From an uncultured Clostridia bacterium (lineage in GTDB: Bacteria > Bacillota > Clostridia > Lachnospirales > Lachnospiraceae): DNA of 5,048 nucleotides. The stretch spans positions 1 through 5,048 of the forward strand of contig CAMORF010000189.1 in NCBI GenBank assembly GCA_946623485.1. The letters are read 5' to 3'. Shown in pieces: positions 1 through 4,846 of the stretch (position 1 is its first letter; each line of letters opens with the position of its first letter). Under the pieces are notes generated by a model. The model saw nothing but the letters and a program-made list of their open reading frames with translations, ran no database searches and was not told the DNA's origin. Position numbers and translations under genes: made by a program.

Positions 1-2
1 AT

Positions 3-53
3 AATGATCAGGATGGTTATGACGACAGCCCCGTTGAGGGGGGGCAGGTATGA
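3..53 (+). CDS. C-terminal end of an unidentified upstream gene (partial)
   Basis: Sixteen codons (NDQDGYDDSPVEGGQV) run from the window edge to a TGA at 51-53. The acidic, glycine-rich sequence is typical of a disordered protein tail and gives no clue to function. The frame was chosen because its stop lies 8 nt before the hairpin at 62-88, the expected layout for a gene followed by its terminator. A competing forward frame runs through the hairpin to a stop at 160-162 and is less likely. Too little is present to name a family. Confidence 0.35.
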   Translation, partial: NDQDGYDDSPVEGGQV

Positions 54-61
54 TGAAAGTG

Positions 62-88
62 TAAAGAGGGGTTTCGTACCCCTCTTTA
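62..88 (+). terminator. Strong hairpin, probable terminator of the upstream gene
   Basis: An 11-bp perfect stem, TAAAGAGGGGT paired with ACCCCTCTTTA, encloses a 5-nt TTCGT loop. The stem itself ends in CTTTA and no long T tract follows. The A-rich left arm would give T residues on the other strand, so it may act in both directions. It separates the upstream gene from the sulfur cluster. Confidence 0.7.
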
Positions 89-90
89 TC

Positions 91-358
91 ATGTACATGG
101 CACGACTTTTTGAAAAATCTGTCCCGTTCCGTATTCTCCGGTATTTCCGCAGCCATCCATGAAAAGCTCATCTGCATATCTTTCATCATTAATCTGGTTT
201 ATGGCTGGATTATAGTCTCATCTTCATCCTCATCTGTCATTTCCAGAGAAAAGAGTGAGAAACAAGCCGGTTTTTCTGCGCCGGAAGCGGAGCGCCGGGA
301 GGTTGGAAGGCGAAGAAGAGAGCGGAACAGGCCATAGGTTCCCCTGCATTATTCTCTC
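91..358. other. Intergenic stretch without a supported gene
   Basis: About 270 bases lie between the upstream terminator and the nifS promoter. Open frames exist on both strands (for example 110-337 forward, 230-421 reverse) but lack ribosome binding sites and have low-complexity translations such as runs of serine or arginine. The second half (about 246-330) is purine-rich with short GC-rich self-complementary words (GCGCC, CCGG) but no clean stem with a T tract. No riboswitch or T-box core was recognised. It may hold gene remnants. Confidence 0.5.
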
Positions 359-387
359 TTGACAAACGAGGAAAGATGTAATAAGCT
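359..387 (+). promoter_or_regulatory. Candidate sigma-A promoter for the nifS cluster
   Basis: A perfect TTGACA -35 element is at 359-364. At 17-bp spacing the -10 position (382-387) reads TAAGCT, a poor match to TATAAT, so the promoter may be intrinsically weak or need help. Transcription would start around 393-396, inside the inverted repeat at 392-414, so a bound repressor would block RNA polymerase. The -35 is clear; the -10 assignment is uncertain. Confidence 0.45.
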
Positions 388-391
388 TCAT

Positions 392-414
392 ATACCTACT
401 CACAAGGTAGGTAT
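392..414. promoter_or_regulatory. Inverted-repeat operator, IscR/Rrf2-like
   Basis: ATACCTAC (392-399) and GTAGGTAT (407-414) form a perfect 8-bp inverted repeat around a 7-nt centre. The outer ATACCT/AGGTAT halves fit the E. coli IscR type 1 site (ATA-S-YY-GACT ... AGTC-RR-S-TAT), except that each half lacks the G before ACT, giving 23 bp instead of 25. The site sits next to the nifS promoter and an Rrf2 regulator is encoded in the same cluster, so negative autoregulation is the simplest reading. The repeat is seen directly; the bound protein is inferred. Confidence 0.65.
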
Positions 415-464
415 TAAACACGGGCGATTTTGATCAAGAAGGTGCCCGGAAGAAGGAGGATTCG

Positions 465-1655
465 ATGATATACGCTGATAACGCAGCTACGACAAAGATG
501 AGCAAGGCAGCCATGGATGCGGTATGTGCCTGCATGAAGGATTGCTGGGGCAATCCTTCCAGCCTGTATGAGCACGGGCAGAAGGCAAAGGAGGCGCTTG
601 AAGATGCCAGAGAGAGGATGGCTGCATGCCTGGGCTGCAGCGCCAGGGAGATTACATTTACCTCAGGCGGAAGTGAGGCGGACAATCAGGCGATCTTGAC
701 TGCGGCGTATCTTGGCGCAAGGAAAGGGAAAAAACATATCATTTCCACTGCGTTTGAACACCATGCGGTTTTGCATGTGCTGGAGAAGCTTGAGAAGGAG
801 GGCTTTGAGGTCACGCTTCTGGACGTGCACCAGGATGGGATTGTGAGCGCAAAGCAGGTGGAGGAAGCACTCCGGGAGGATACCTGTCTTGTCACGGTGA
901 TGTACGCGAACAACGAGATCGGTACAATCCAGCCGATTACAGAGATTGGCGAGGTCTGCCGCCGGCACAATGTCCTGTTCCATACGGATGCCGTGCAGGC
1001 AGTCGGGCACCTGCCCATCTCTTTCAAAGACCAGAACATCGACATGCTGTCCCTTTCCGCCCATAAGTTCCATGGCCCGAAGGGAATCGGCGCATTGGTT
1101 GCCCGGAAGGGAATCCGCCTTGAATCCCTGATCAACGGGGGCGCACAGGAGCGTGGGAAGCGTGCCGGGACAGAGAACCTTCCGGCGATCGTGGGGATGG
1201 CGGCAGCGTTGGAAGAGGCCTGCCGGAACCTGGAGGAGAATGCTTCGAGGATGACACGGCTGAGAAACCGCCTGATAGAAGGACTGGACGAGATCCCTTA
1301 TGGCGAGTTGAACGGAAGCAGGGAAACCCGTCTTCCGGGAAATGTAAATTTCTGCTTTGAGGGGATCGAGGGGGAATCCTTGCTGCTTCTTCTGGATGAC
1401 AAGGGGATCTGCGCTTCATCGGGCAGCGCGTGTACTTCCGGGTCGCTGGATCCAAGCCATGTCCTGCTTGCGATCGGGCGCCCGCATGAGGTAGCGCACG
1501 GATCCCTGCGGCTGAGCATTTCCGAAGAGACAACGCCGGAGGAGATTGAAACCATGATTTTGTCCGTGAAGGAAGTAGTTACTTACCTGCGCAACATGTC
1601 TCCCTTCTGGAGGGATCTGGTGACAGGGAAACGGCAGCATGTATTTCAACAATGA
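465..1655 (+). CDS. nifS: Cysteine desulfurase, NifS/IscS type (class V aminotransferase fold)
   Basis: A PLP enzyme of 396 residues that removes sulfur from L-cysteine, giving alanine and an enzyme-bound persulfide that is passed to a scaffold such as the NifU encoded next. The family hallmarks are present: N-terminal YADNAATT (3-10), FTSGGSEADN (65-74), the histidine pair in FEHHAVL (99-100), YANNEIGT (147-154), HTDAVQA (173-179, Asp175 facing the PLP ring), the PLP lysine in SAHKFHGPKG (Lys201), and RAGTEN (233-238). The catalytic cysteine is Cys323 in SSGSACTSG, on the long flexible loop of group I desulfurases. Full length for the family. The start is set by AAGGAGGA at 453-460. It is the first gene of the cluster, downstream of the operator at 392-414. 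Group I membership is clear; whether it serves general Fe-S assembly, tRNA thiolation or both cannot be told here. Confidence 0.96.
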   Translation: MIYADNAATTKMSKAAMDAVCACMKDCWGNPSSLYEHGQKAKEALEDARERMAACLGCSAREITFTSGGSEADNQAILTAAYLGARKGKKHIISTAFEHHAVLHVLEKLEKEGFEVTLLDVHQDGIVSAKQVEEALREDTCLVTVMYANNEIGTIQPITEIGEVCRRHNVLFHTDAVQAVGHLPISFKDQNIDMLSLSAHKFHGPKGIGALVARKGIRLESLINGGAQERGKRAGTENLPAIVGMAAALEEACRNLEENASRMTRLRNRLIEGLDEIPYGELNGSRETRLPGNVNFCFEGIEGESLLLLLDDKGICASSGSACTSGSLDPSHVLLAIGRPHEVAHGSLRLSISEETTPEEIETMILSVKEVVTYLRNMSPFWRDLVTGKRQHVFQQ

Positions 1656-1662
1656 AATGAAA

Positions 1663-1686
1663 CGGTTCAGGGGTTTGCCTGAATCG
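1663..1686 (+). other. Intercistronic hairpin between nifS and nifU
   Basis: A 9-bp stem (CGGTTCAGG with CCTGAATCG, one G-T wobble) closes a 6-nt loop, starting 7 nt after the nifS stop. No T tract follows, so it is not a standard terminator. It leaves the nifU ribosome binding site (1700-1704) free. It could affect mRNA processing or stability, or cause mild attenuation. Confidence 0.4.
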
Positions 1687-1711
1687 GTCTTGGAAAAATG
1701 GAGGAACCGCT

Positions 1712-2140
1712 ATGGCATTATACAGTGAAACTGTGATGGATCATTTCCGCAACCCAAGGAACGTCGGCATCATTGAGGATGCGGACGGGGTCGGGGAAGC
1801 GGGGAACCCTGTTTGTGGTGATATTATGAAGATATACCTGAAGATTGCCAATGACAGAATCGAGGATGTTAAGTTTGAGACCTTCGGCTGTGGAAGCGCC
1901 ATCGCTTCCAGCTCCATGGCTACGGAGCTGATTAAGGGAAAACCGGTATCAGAAGCGATGGCGCTGACAAACAAGGCGGTGACAGAGGCGCTGGATGGGC
2001 TGCCGGCCCATAAGCTGCATTGCTCAGTCCTGGCGGAGGAAGCGATTCAGGCAGCATTTAAAGATTATTACGACAAAAACGGGATTCCTTATGAGGAAAG
2101 CCTCTTTCAGGGAAGGGCCTGCCACAAGGAAGACACATAA
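1712..2140 (+). CDS. nifU: Iron-sulfur cluster scaffold, IscU-type NifU
   Basis: A 142-residue single-domain scaffold on which sulfur from NifS and iron are assembled into clusters. The three ligand cysteines are Cys35 (GNPVCGD, with the conserved Asp37), Cys60 (FGCGSAIASSS) and Cys104 (LHCSVLAEEA). The N-terminus LYSETVMDHFRNPRNVG is typical. There is no C-terminal Nfu domain or central ferredoxin domain, so it is the short IscU-like form. The segment matching the chaperone-binding LPPVK motif of IscU reads LPAHK (97-101). GGAGG at 1700-1704 lies 7 nt before ATG. It follows nifS by 56 bp, the usual clostridial pairing. The last codons, encoding GRACHKEDT and the stop, belong to the first unit of the repeat array that continues downstream. 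Confidence 0.96.
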   Translation: MALYSETVMDHFRNPRNVGIIEDADGVGEAGNPVCGDIMKIYLKIANDRIEDVKFETFGCGSAIASSSMATELIKGKPVSEAMALTNKAVTEALDGLPAHKLHCSVLAEEAIQAAFKDYYDKNGIPYEESLFQGRACHKEDT

Positions 2141-2209
2141 GCAGGGAAAGGCATGTCATAAGGAAGACACATAAGCAGGGAAGGGCCTGCCACAAGGAAG
2201 ATACATAAG
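2108..2209 (+). repeat. Three tandem 34-bp copies of the nifU 3' end
   Basis: Copies lie at 2108-2141, 2142-2175 and 2176-2209. Copy 1 is the real end of nifU, encoding QGRACHKEDT and TAA. Copy 2 differs at four positions and copy 3 at one. Each keeps an equivalent TAA, but 34 is not a multiple of three, so the copies fall in three different frames and copies 2 and 3 are not translated as part of nifU. Neither has a start codon or ribosome binding site in its matching frame. This is direct sequence evidence of tandem duplication reaching into a coding end. Confidence 0.9.
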
Positions 2210-2225
2210 GAAAATATAAAAACCA

Positions 2226-2333
2226 CATAAGGAAGATACAAAAGATACCTAAGGGATGGTATAAAAGACACATAAAGAAGACACAGATGATACAGAAGAT
2301 ACAGAAGATACAGATGATACAGAAGATACATAA
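2226..2333 (+). repeat. Degenerate nifU-tail copies and a 9-bp (E/D)DT minisatellite
   Basis: Further copies of the nifU tail follow. At 2226-2252 the codons read HKEDTKDT then TAA. At 2271-2333 they read HKEDT followed by five more 9-bp units (DDT, EDT, EDT, DDT, EDT) and TAA at 2331-2333. The six 9-bp units span 2277-2330 with consensus GA(A/T)GATACA. The two blocks share a frame. About 20-30 bp of AT-rich sequence separates the blocks. Together with the 34-bp copies this fills nearly all of the 217-bp gap between nifU and the Rrf2 gene. No gene is supported inside it. Confidence 0.8.
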
Positions 2334-2357
2334 GGAAGCCTGATTAGGGAAAGACAT

Positions 2358-2792
2358 ATGATGGTATCGACAAAGGGGCGTTATGCGCTCAGGGTGATGA
2401 TTGATCTTGCGGAGAACGGGGACGGTGGGTATATCCCGATGCGGGAGGTAGCGGAACGGCAGGAGATATCCCTGAAATATCTGGAACGGATCCTGCCGGC
2501 GCTGGTGTCTGCCCATCTGGTGGAAGGAATCCACGGGAAGGGAGGCGGATATTGCCTGACCCGGGATCCGTCAGGTTATACCGTAGGAGAAATCCTGCGT
2601 GTGACAGAGGGCGATATCGCTCCGGTAGCGTGTGTGGAATGTGATGCGGGGGGGTGTGACAGGGAAGAGGATTGCAGAACGCTTCCCATGTGGAAGGAAT
2701 TGAAGGCGCGGATTGATGATTATGTCGATCACGTGACGCTGGCGGACCTGATGAACCGGGACCGTTGCGACAGCAGCAAAACGGACGTATGA
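2358..2792 (+). CDS. Rrf2-family transcriptional regulator, IscR/CymR-like
   Basis: A 144-residue winged-helix regulator. The N-terminus VSTKGRYALRVMIDLAEN (3-20) is the Rrf2 signature, the helix-turn-helix lies at about 27-48 (PMREVAERQEISLKYLERIL) and the wing at about 58-68 (GIHGKGGGYCL). The region where IscR holds its [2Fe-2S] cluster has four cysteines, Cys92, Cys95, Cys100 and Cys106. This favours an IscR-like iron-sulfur sensor over the cluster-free cysteine regulator CymR, although the spacing is not exactly that of IscR (C-X5-C-X5-C). There are two adjacent ATG codons, 2358 and 2361; either may be used, and the ribosome binding site (AGGGA, 2346-2350) is modest. It probably acts at the inverted repeat 392-414 and so controls its own cluster. 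Unusually, it is third in the cluster, not first. Confidence 0.92.
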   Translation: MMVSTKGRYALRVMIDLAENGDGGYIPMREVAERQEISLKYLERILPALVSAHLVEGIHGKGGGYCLTRDPSGYTVGEILRVTEGDIAPVACVECDAGGCDREEDCRTLPMWKELKARIDDYVDHVTLADLMNRDRCDSSKTDV

Positions 2793-2870
2793 TAGCGGAC
2801 GAGGCACTTACGCATCTTTTGTCCGTCACATGATAAAGAAACGTAGATAGATTCGACGTATATGAGAAGA

Positions 2871-2880
2871 AGGAGAAGGG
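2871..2880 (+). promoter_or_regulatory. Ribosome binding site that fixes the cysK start
   Basis: AGGAGAAGGG lies just before ATG at 2886 (5-10 nt depending on which part pairs). It falls inside the longer frame that could start at 2862, showing that the upstream codons (MRRRRRVI) are leader sequence. Confidence 0.75.
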
Positions 2881-2885
2881 TTATT

Positions 2886-3824
2886 ATGTCGGGAATCAAA
2901 GAATCATTCGTGGAACTGATTGGGGGAACTCCATTGCTGCGCGCGTCCCGTTATAGCGAGACGGCAGGAATTGCAGGAAACGCACTTCTTGCAAAGCTGG
3001 AATATCTGAATCCTGCGGGCTCCGTGAAGGACAGGATTGCCTGGGGAATGATCCGGGACGCGGAGGAAAAAGGAATCCTGAAGCCGGGGGCGACGATTAT
3101 CGAACCTACAAGCGGCAATACAGGCATCGGCCTTGCCGCTGTCGCTGCAGCGAAGGGGTATCAGGCGATCTTTACCCTTCCGGAAACTATGAGCGTTGAG
3201 CGGAGGAAGCTGCTGAAGGCTTATGGCGCAAAGCTTGTGCTGACAGAAGGATCCAAGGGGATGAAAGGCGCGATCGCGAAGGCGGACGAGCTTCGGGATT
3301 CCATCCCGGGATCTGTGATCCTTGGCCAGTTTGTCAACCCGGCAAACCCGGCGGAGCACTATCAGACGACCGGTCCGGAGATCTGGGAGCAGACGGACGG
3401 CAGGGTTGATGTGTTTGTAGCGGGTGTCGGCACCGGGGGGACGGTCAGCGGTGTCGGTAAATATCTGAAAGAGAAGAATCCGGATGTGAAGATCGTGGCA
3501 GTGGAGCCGGAGAGCTCCCCTGTCCTGACGAAAGGATGCGCCGGCGCGCACAAGATCCAGGGAATCGGCGCCGGATTTGTCCCGGAAACACTGGATACAG
3601 AAGTGTATGACGAGGTGATTACGATCTCGAATGAAGATGCATTTGCGGAAGGCAGAAGGTTTGCCGAGTCGGAAGGAATCCTGGTGGGAATCTCATCCGG
3701 CGCCGCGCTCAAGGCGGGGACGATCCTGGCCGGGCGCCCGGAATATGCAGGCAAAAATATCGTGGTTTTGCTTCCGGATTCCGGGGACAGGTATCTGTCA
3801 ACTGCTTTGTTCGGAGAGGAATGA
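2886..3824 (+). CDS. cysK: Cysteine synthase A (O-acetylserine sulfhydrylase)
   Basis: A 312-residue PLP enzyme (fold type II) that condenses O-acetyl-L-serine with sulfide to give L-cysteine and acetate. Diagnostic segments are LIGGTPLL (11-18), the PLP lysine in NPAGSVKDR (Lys48), the substrate loop EPTSGNTG (73-80), LPETMSVERR (98-107), the phosphate-binding loop GVGTGGTVSG (180-189), GISSGAAL (268-275) and PDSGDRYLST (297-306). There is no N-terminal heme region or C-terminal CBS domain, which argues against cystathionine beta-synthase. It begins 93 bp after the Rrf2 gene with no clear promoter or operator between them, so co-transcription is likely. It supplies the substrate of NifS. In Bacillus subtilis CysK also binds the Rrf2 protein CymR as a co-regulator; whether that happens here is open. 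The C-terminus is TALFGEE. Confidence 0.95.
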   Translation: MSGIKESFVELIGGTPLLRASRYSETAGIAGNALLAKLEYLNPAGSVKDRIAWGMIRDAEEKGILKPGATIIEPTSGNTGIGLAAVAAAKGYQAIFTLPETMSVERRKLLKAYGAKLVLTEGSKGMKGAIAKADELRDSIPGSVILGQFVNPANPAEHYQTTGPEIWEQTDGRVDVFVAGVGTGGTVSGVGKYLKEKNPDVKIVAVEPESSPVLTKGCAGAHKIQGIGAGFVPETLDTEVYDEVITISNEDAFAEGRRFAESEGILVGISSGAALKAGTILAGRPEYAGKNIVVLLPDSGDRYLSTALFGEE

Positions 3825-3846
3825 GAATCGCGTGAGTGCGTTCTCA
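3822..3846 (+). other. Hairpin overlapping the cysK stop codon
   Basis: TGAGAA (3822-3827, starting with the stop codon) pairs with TTCTCA (3841-3846), and CGC (3829-3831) with GCG (3838-3840), leaving one bulged T and a 6-nt loop. No T tract follows. It may protect the 3' end or be incidental. Confidence 0.4.
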
Positions 3847-3852
3847 ATGATA

Positions 3853-3974
3853 CCCGGCCATAGTCGGGATTGTTCACACAAGGGCGGGTGCCATCCCGCC
3901 CGGACTTTTACACAAGGCCGGTGACAGCCGGCCTGGTCTTTCGCACAAGCCCGGTGACAACACGCCGGGCTTTT
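3853..3974 (+). repeat. Tandem array of four GC hairpins after cysK
   Basis: Stems are CCCGGC/GTCGGG (3853-3868), GGGCGGG/CCCGCCC (3882-3901), AGGCCGG/CCGGCCT (3915-3934) and AGCCCGG/CCGGGCT (3948-3971). The ends of the right arms are 33, 33 and 37 nt apart. Linkers are alike: a weak T run followed by CACA (GGACTTTTACACA and GGTCTTTCGCACA). The loops of hairpins 2-4 start TGCCA, TGACA and TGACA. Stem pairs change together (G-C to A-T and G-C to C-G), so pairing is kept while sequence drifts. The array could be stacked terminators or a small structured RNA. Confidence 0.8.
3948..3974 (+). terminator. Rho-independent terminator of the sulfur cluster
   Basis: The last hairpin of the array (AGCCCGG with CCGGGCT, 10-nt loop) is followed directly by TTT within the TTTT run at 3971-3974, giving the best terminator signature of the four. 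The second hairpin, followed by ACTTTT, could also terminate. It lies about 125 nt after the cysK stop. Confidence 0.7.
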
Positions 3975-3978
3975 CATA

Positions 3979-4010
3979 TAGGCAGGATGGGTATTAGGCA
4001 GGATGGATAT
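3979..4010. repeat. 16-bp tandem direct repeat upstream of a TATAAT
   Basis: TAGGCAGGATGGGTAT (3979-3994) is followed at once by TAGGCAGGATGGATAT (3995-4010), with one mismatch. The repeat ends 14 bp before the TATAAT at 4025-4030, thus covering roughly the -30 to -60 zone, where tandem activator sites often lie. No regulator can be assigned. Confidence 0.6.
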
Positions 4011-4024
4011 TTATGTAGATCCTT

Positions 4025-4030
4025 TATAAT
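4025..4030 (+). promoter_or_regulatory. Candidate -10 element for the secreted-protein gene
   Basis: A perfect TATAAT lies about 100 bp before the ATG at 4130 and after the terminator at 3948-3974. The -35 position 16-18 bp upstream (around 4001-4008) falls in the direct repeat and does not resemble TTGACA, suggesting activator dependence. A second possible -10, TATGAT at 4062-4067, also lacks a good -35. Confidence 0.4.
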
Positions 4031-4115
4031 TTGCCTTCTTCCATTGTCAGCTTTTTTGTCGTATGATGGTTCTGTTACTAAAGGTTGATGATGGACTGTC
4101 AAAAGCTGATTCAGG

Positions 4116-4122
4116 AAAGGAG
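4116..4122 (+). promoter_or_regulatory. Ribosome binding site that fixes the secreted-protein start
   Basis: AAAGGAG is followed 7 nt later by ATG at 4130 (and 10 nt later by ATG at 4133). It excludes the upstream in-frame starts at 4085-4093, which would also add charged residues before the signal peptide. Confidence 0.75.
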
Positions 4123-4129
4123 ATTATTG

Positions 4130-4795
4130 ATGATGAGGGGGAAATGGAGACTGCTTGTCGCCATCTGTGTGATGGTGATCATGACTGCGATGCCGGTGTT
4201 TGCGGCTGATGCGGTCGGAGAGTGGGAAGTTGCTGAGTCAACGTATTCATTTTTGTCGGCAGGACAGCGTAAAATCTTTGAAAAAGGAATCGATGAAGAT
4301 TCAGATGATTCTTATGAGCCGGTTGTGGTGCTTGCAAAGCAGGTTGTGAATGGTACGAAGTATGTTTTTCTGTGTCAGGAAACGGATGAGGAAGAATGGT
4401 ATATCGTGACAATGACCAGAGCAACGAACAAGAATGTTACGTTTGGGACTGACAATGATCTCGATATCGATGAAATCGCTTATAGTGATAAGCCCCGTTC
4501 GGGAAATACTGCCGGTGGGCTGATGATCCGGACGATCAAGAACAGACCGGCTGCCCTGGAGGAGGATGTCCGTGATGTTTTCACGAAGGCGGTGACTGGC
4601 TATACGCAATACAGCTTCCGTCCGATCGCACTTCTGGGAACCCAGCTGGTTGCAGGAACTAACTATCGGTTCCTGTGCCTTGGAATCGGAAGCGGAACAA
4701 AGGACCTTTTCGTAGTGGATGTTTACAGTGACCTGCAGGGTGCATCCAAGGTTACATCCTGCAAACCGCTGGATCTGGAGGCTTATGTGAAGTAA
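4130..4795 (+). CDS. Secreted protein with two cystatin-like QxVxG repeats, function unknown
   Basis: A 221-residue protein of no named family I can recall with certainty. It opens with a Sec signal peptide: MMRGKWR, a hydrophobic core at about 8-20, and a likely cleavage in PVFA-AD after Ala25. The mature part holds two repeats about 101 residues apart. Repeat 1 (about 43-97) has QRKIFEKG, then YEPVVVLAKQVVNGTKYVFLC. Repeat 2 (about 143-202) has VRDVFTKA, then FRPIALLGTQLVAGTNYRFLC. Both carry Q-x-V-x-G (71-75 and 172-176) followed by a strand and then Cys82 or Cys183; this helix-strand-loop order matches the cystatin fold, where QxVxG is the first protease-binding hairpin. The acidic linker (about 84-120) and Cys211 are additional. 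There are no membrane anchors, sortase motif or lipobox. It is a single-gene unit with its own promoter region and terminator. The repeat and export signal are seen; protease inhibition is only an inference, since bacterial cystatin-like domains may have other roles. Confidence 0.85.
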   Translation: MMRGKWRLLVAICVMVIMTAMPVFAADAVGEWEVAESTYSFLSAGQRKIFEKGIDEDSDDSYEPVVVLAKQVVNGTKYVFLCQETDEEEWYIVTMTRATNKNVTFGTDNDLDIDEIAYSDKPRSGNTAGGLMIRTIKNRPAALEEDVRDVFTKAVTGYTQYSFRPIALLGTQLVAGTNYRFLCLGIGSGTKDLFVVDVYSDLQGASKVTSCKPLDLEAYVK

Positions 4796-4846
4796 GCTCT
4801 GCGTGAACTGTCCTGAACGAAGAAGGAATCTGAATAATGAGCAGAA

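Noticed and set aside
97..162. Short forward frame starting MARLFEKSVPFRILRYF, like the start of some winged-helix regulators
   Set aside because: Only 21 codons before a stop, no ribosome binding site, and no continuation in other frames that I could recognise. A decayed gene is possible but not supportable.
110..337. Forward frame of 75 codons with serine and arginine runs
   Set aside because: Needs a TTG start without a ribosome binding site; low-complexity composition suggests non-coding sequence.
663..1135. Two long reverse-strand frames inside nifS
   Set aside because: They lie opposite a gene with intact catalytic motifs and show no family features; shadows of its codon bias.
2108..2333. 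Possible CRISPR array
   Set aside because: The 34-bp units are directly adjacent with no spacers, and the rest are degenerate 9-bp repeats derived from the nifU tail.
2058..2534. Reverse-strand frame of 158 codons across the nifU-rrf2 gap, with a hydrophobic, cysteine-rich translation
   Set aside because: It overlaps the ends of two well-supported genes, and its hydrophobic low-complexity stretch is just the complement of the purine-rich repeats. No ribosome binding site.
2862..2885. Longer cysK start adding MRRRRRVI
   Set aside because: The purine run coding for the arginines is the ribosome binding site for ATG 2886, and CysK proteins normally start near that point.
3870..4088. Forward frame of 72 codons after cysK with an apparent 11-residue repeat
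   Set aside because: The repeat is the 33-nt hairpin period read as codons. It runs through a terminator and has no ribosome binding site.
4085..4129. Longer start for the secreted protein (TTG or ATG at 4085-4093)
   Set aside because: Would place charged residues before the signal peptide and put AAAGGAG inside the gene; ATG 4130 has ideal spacing.
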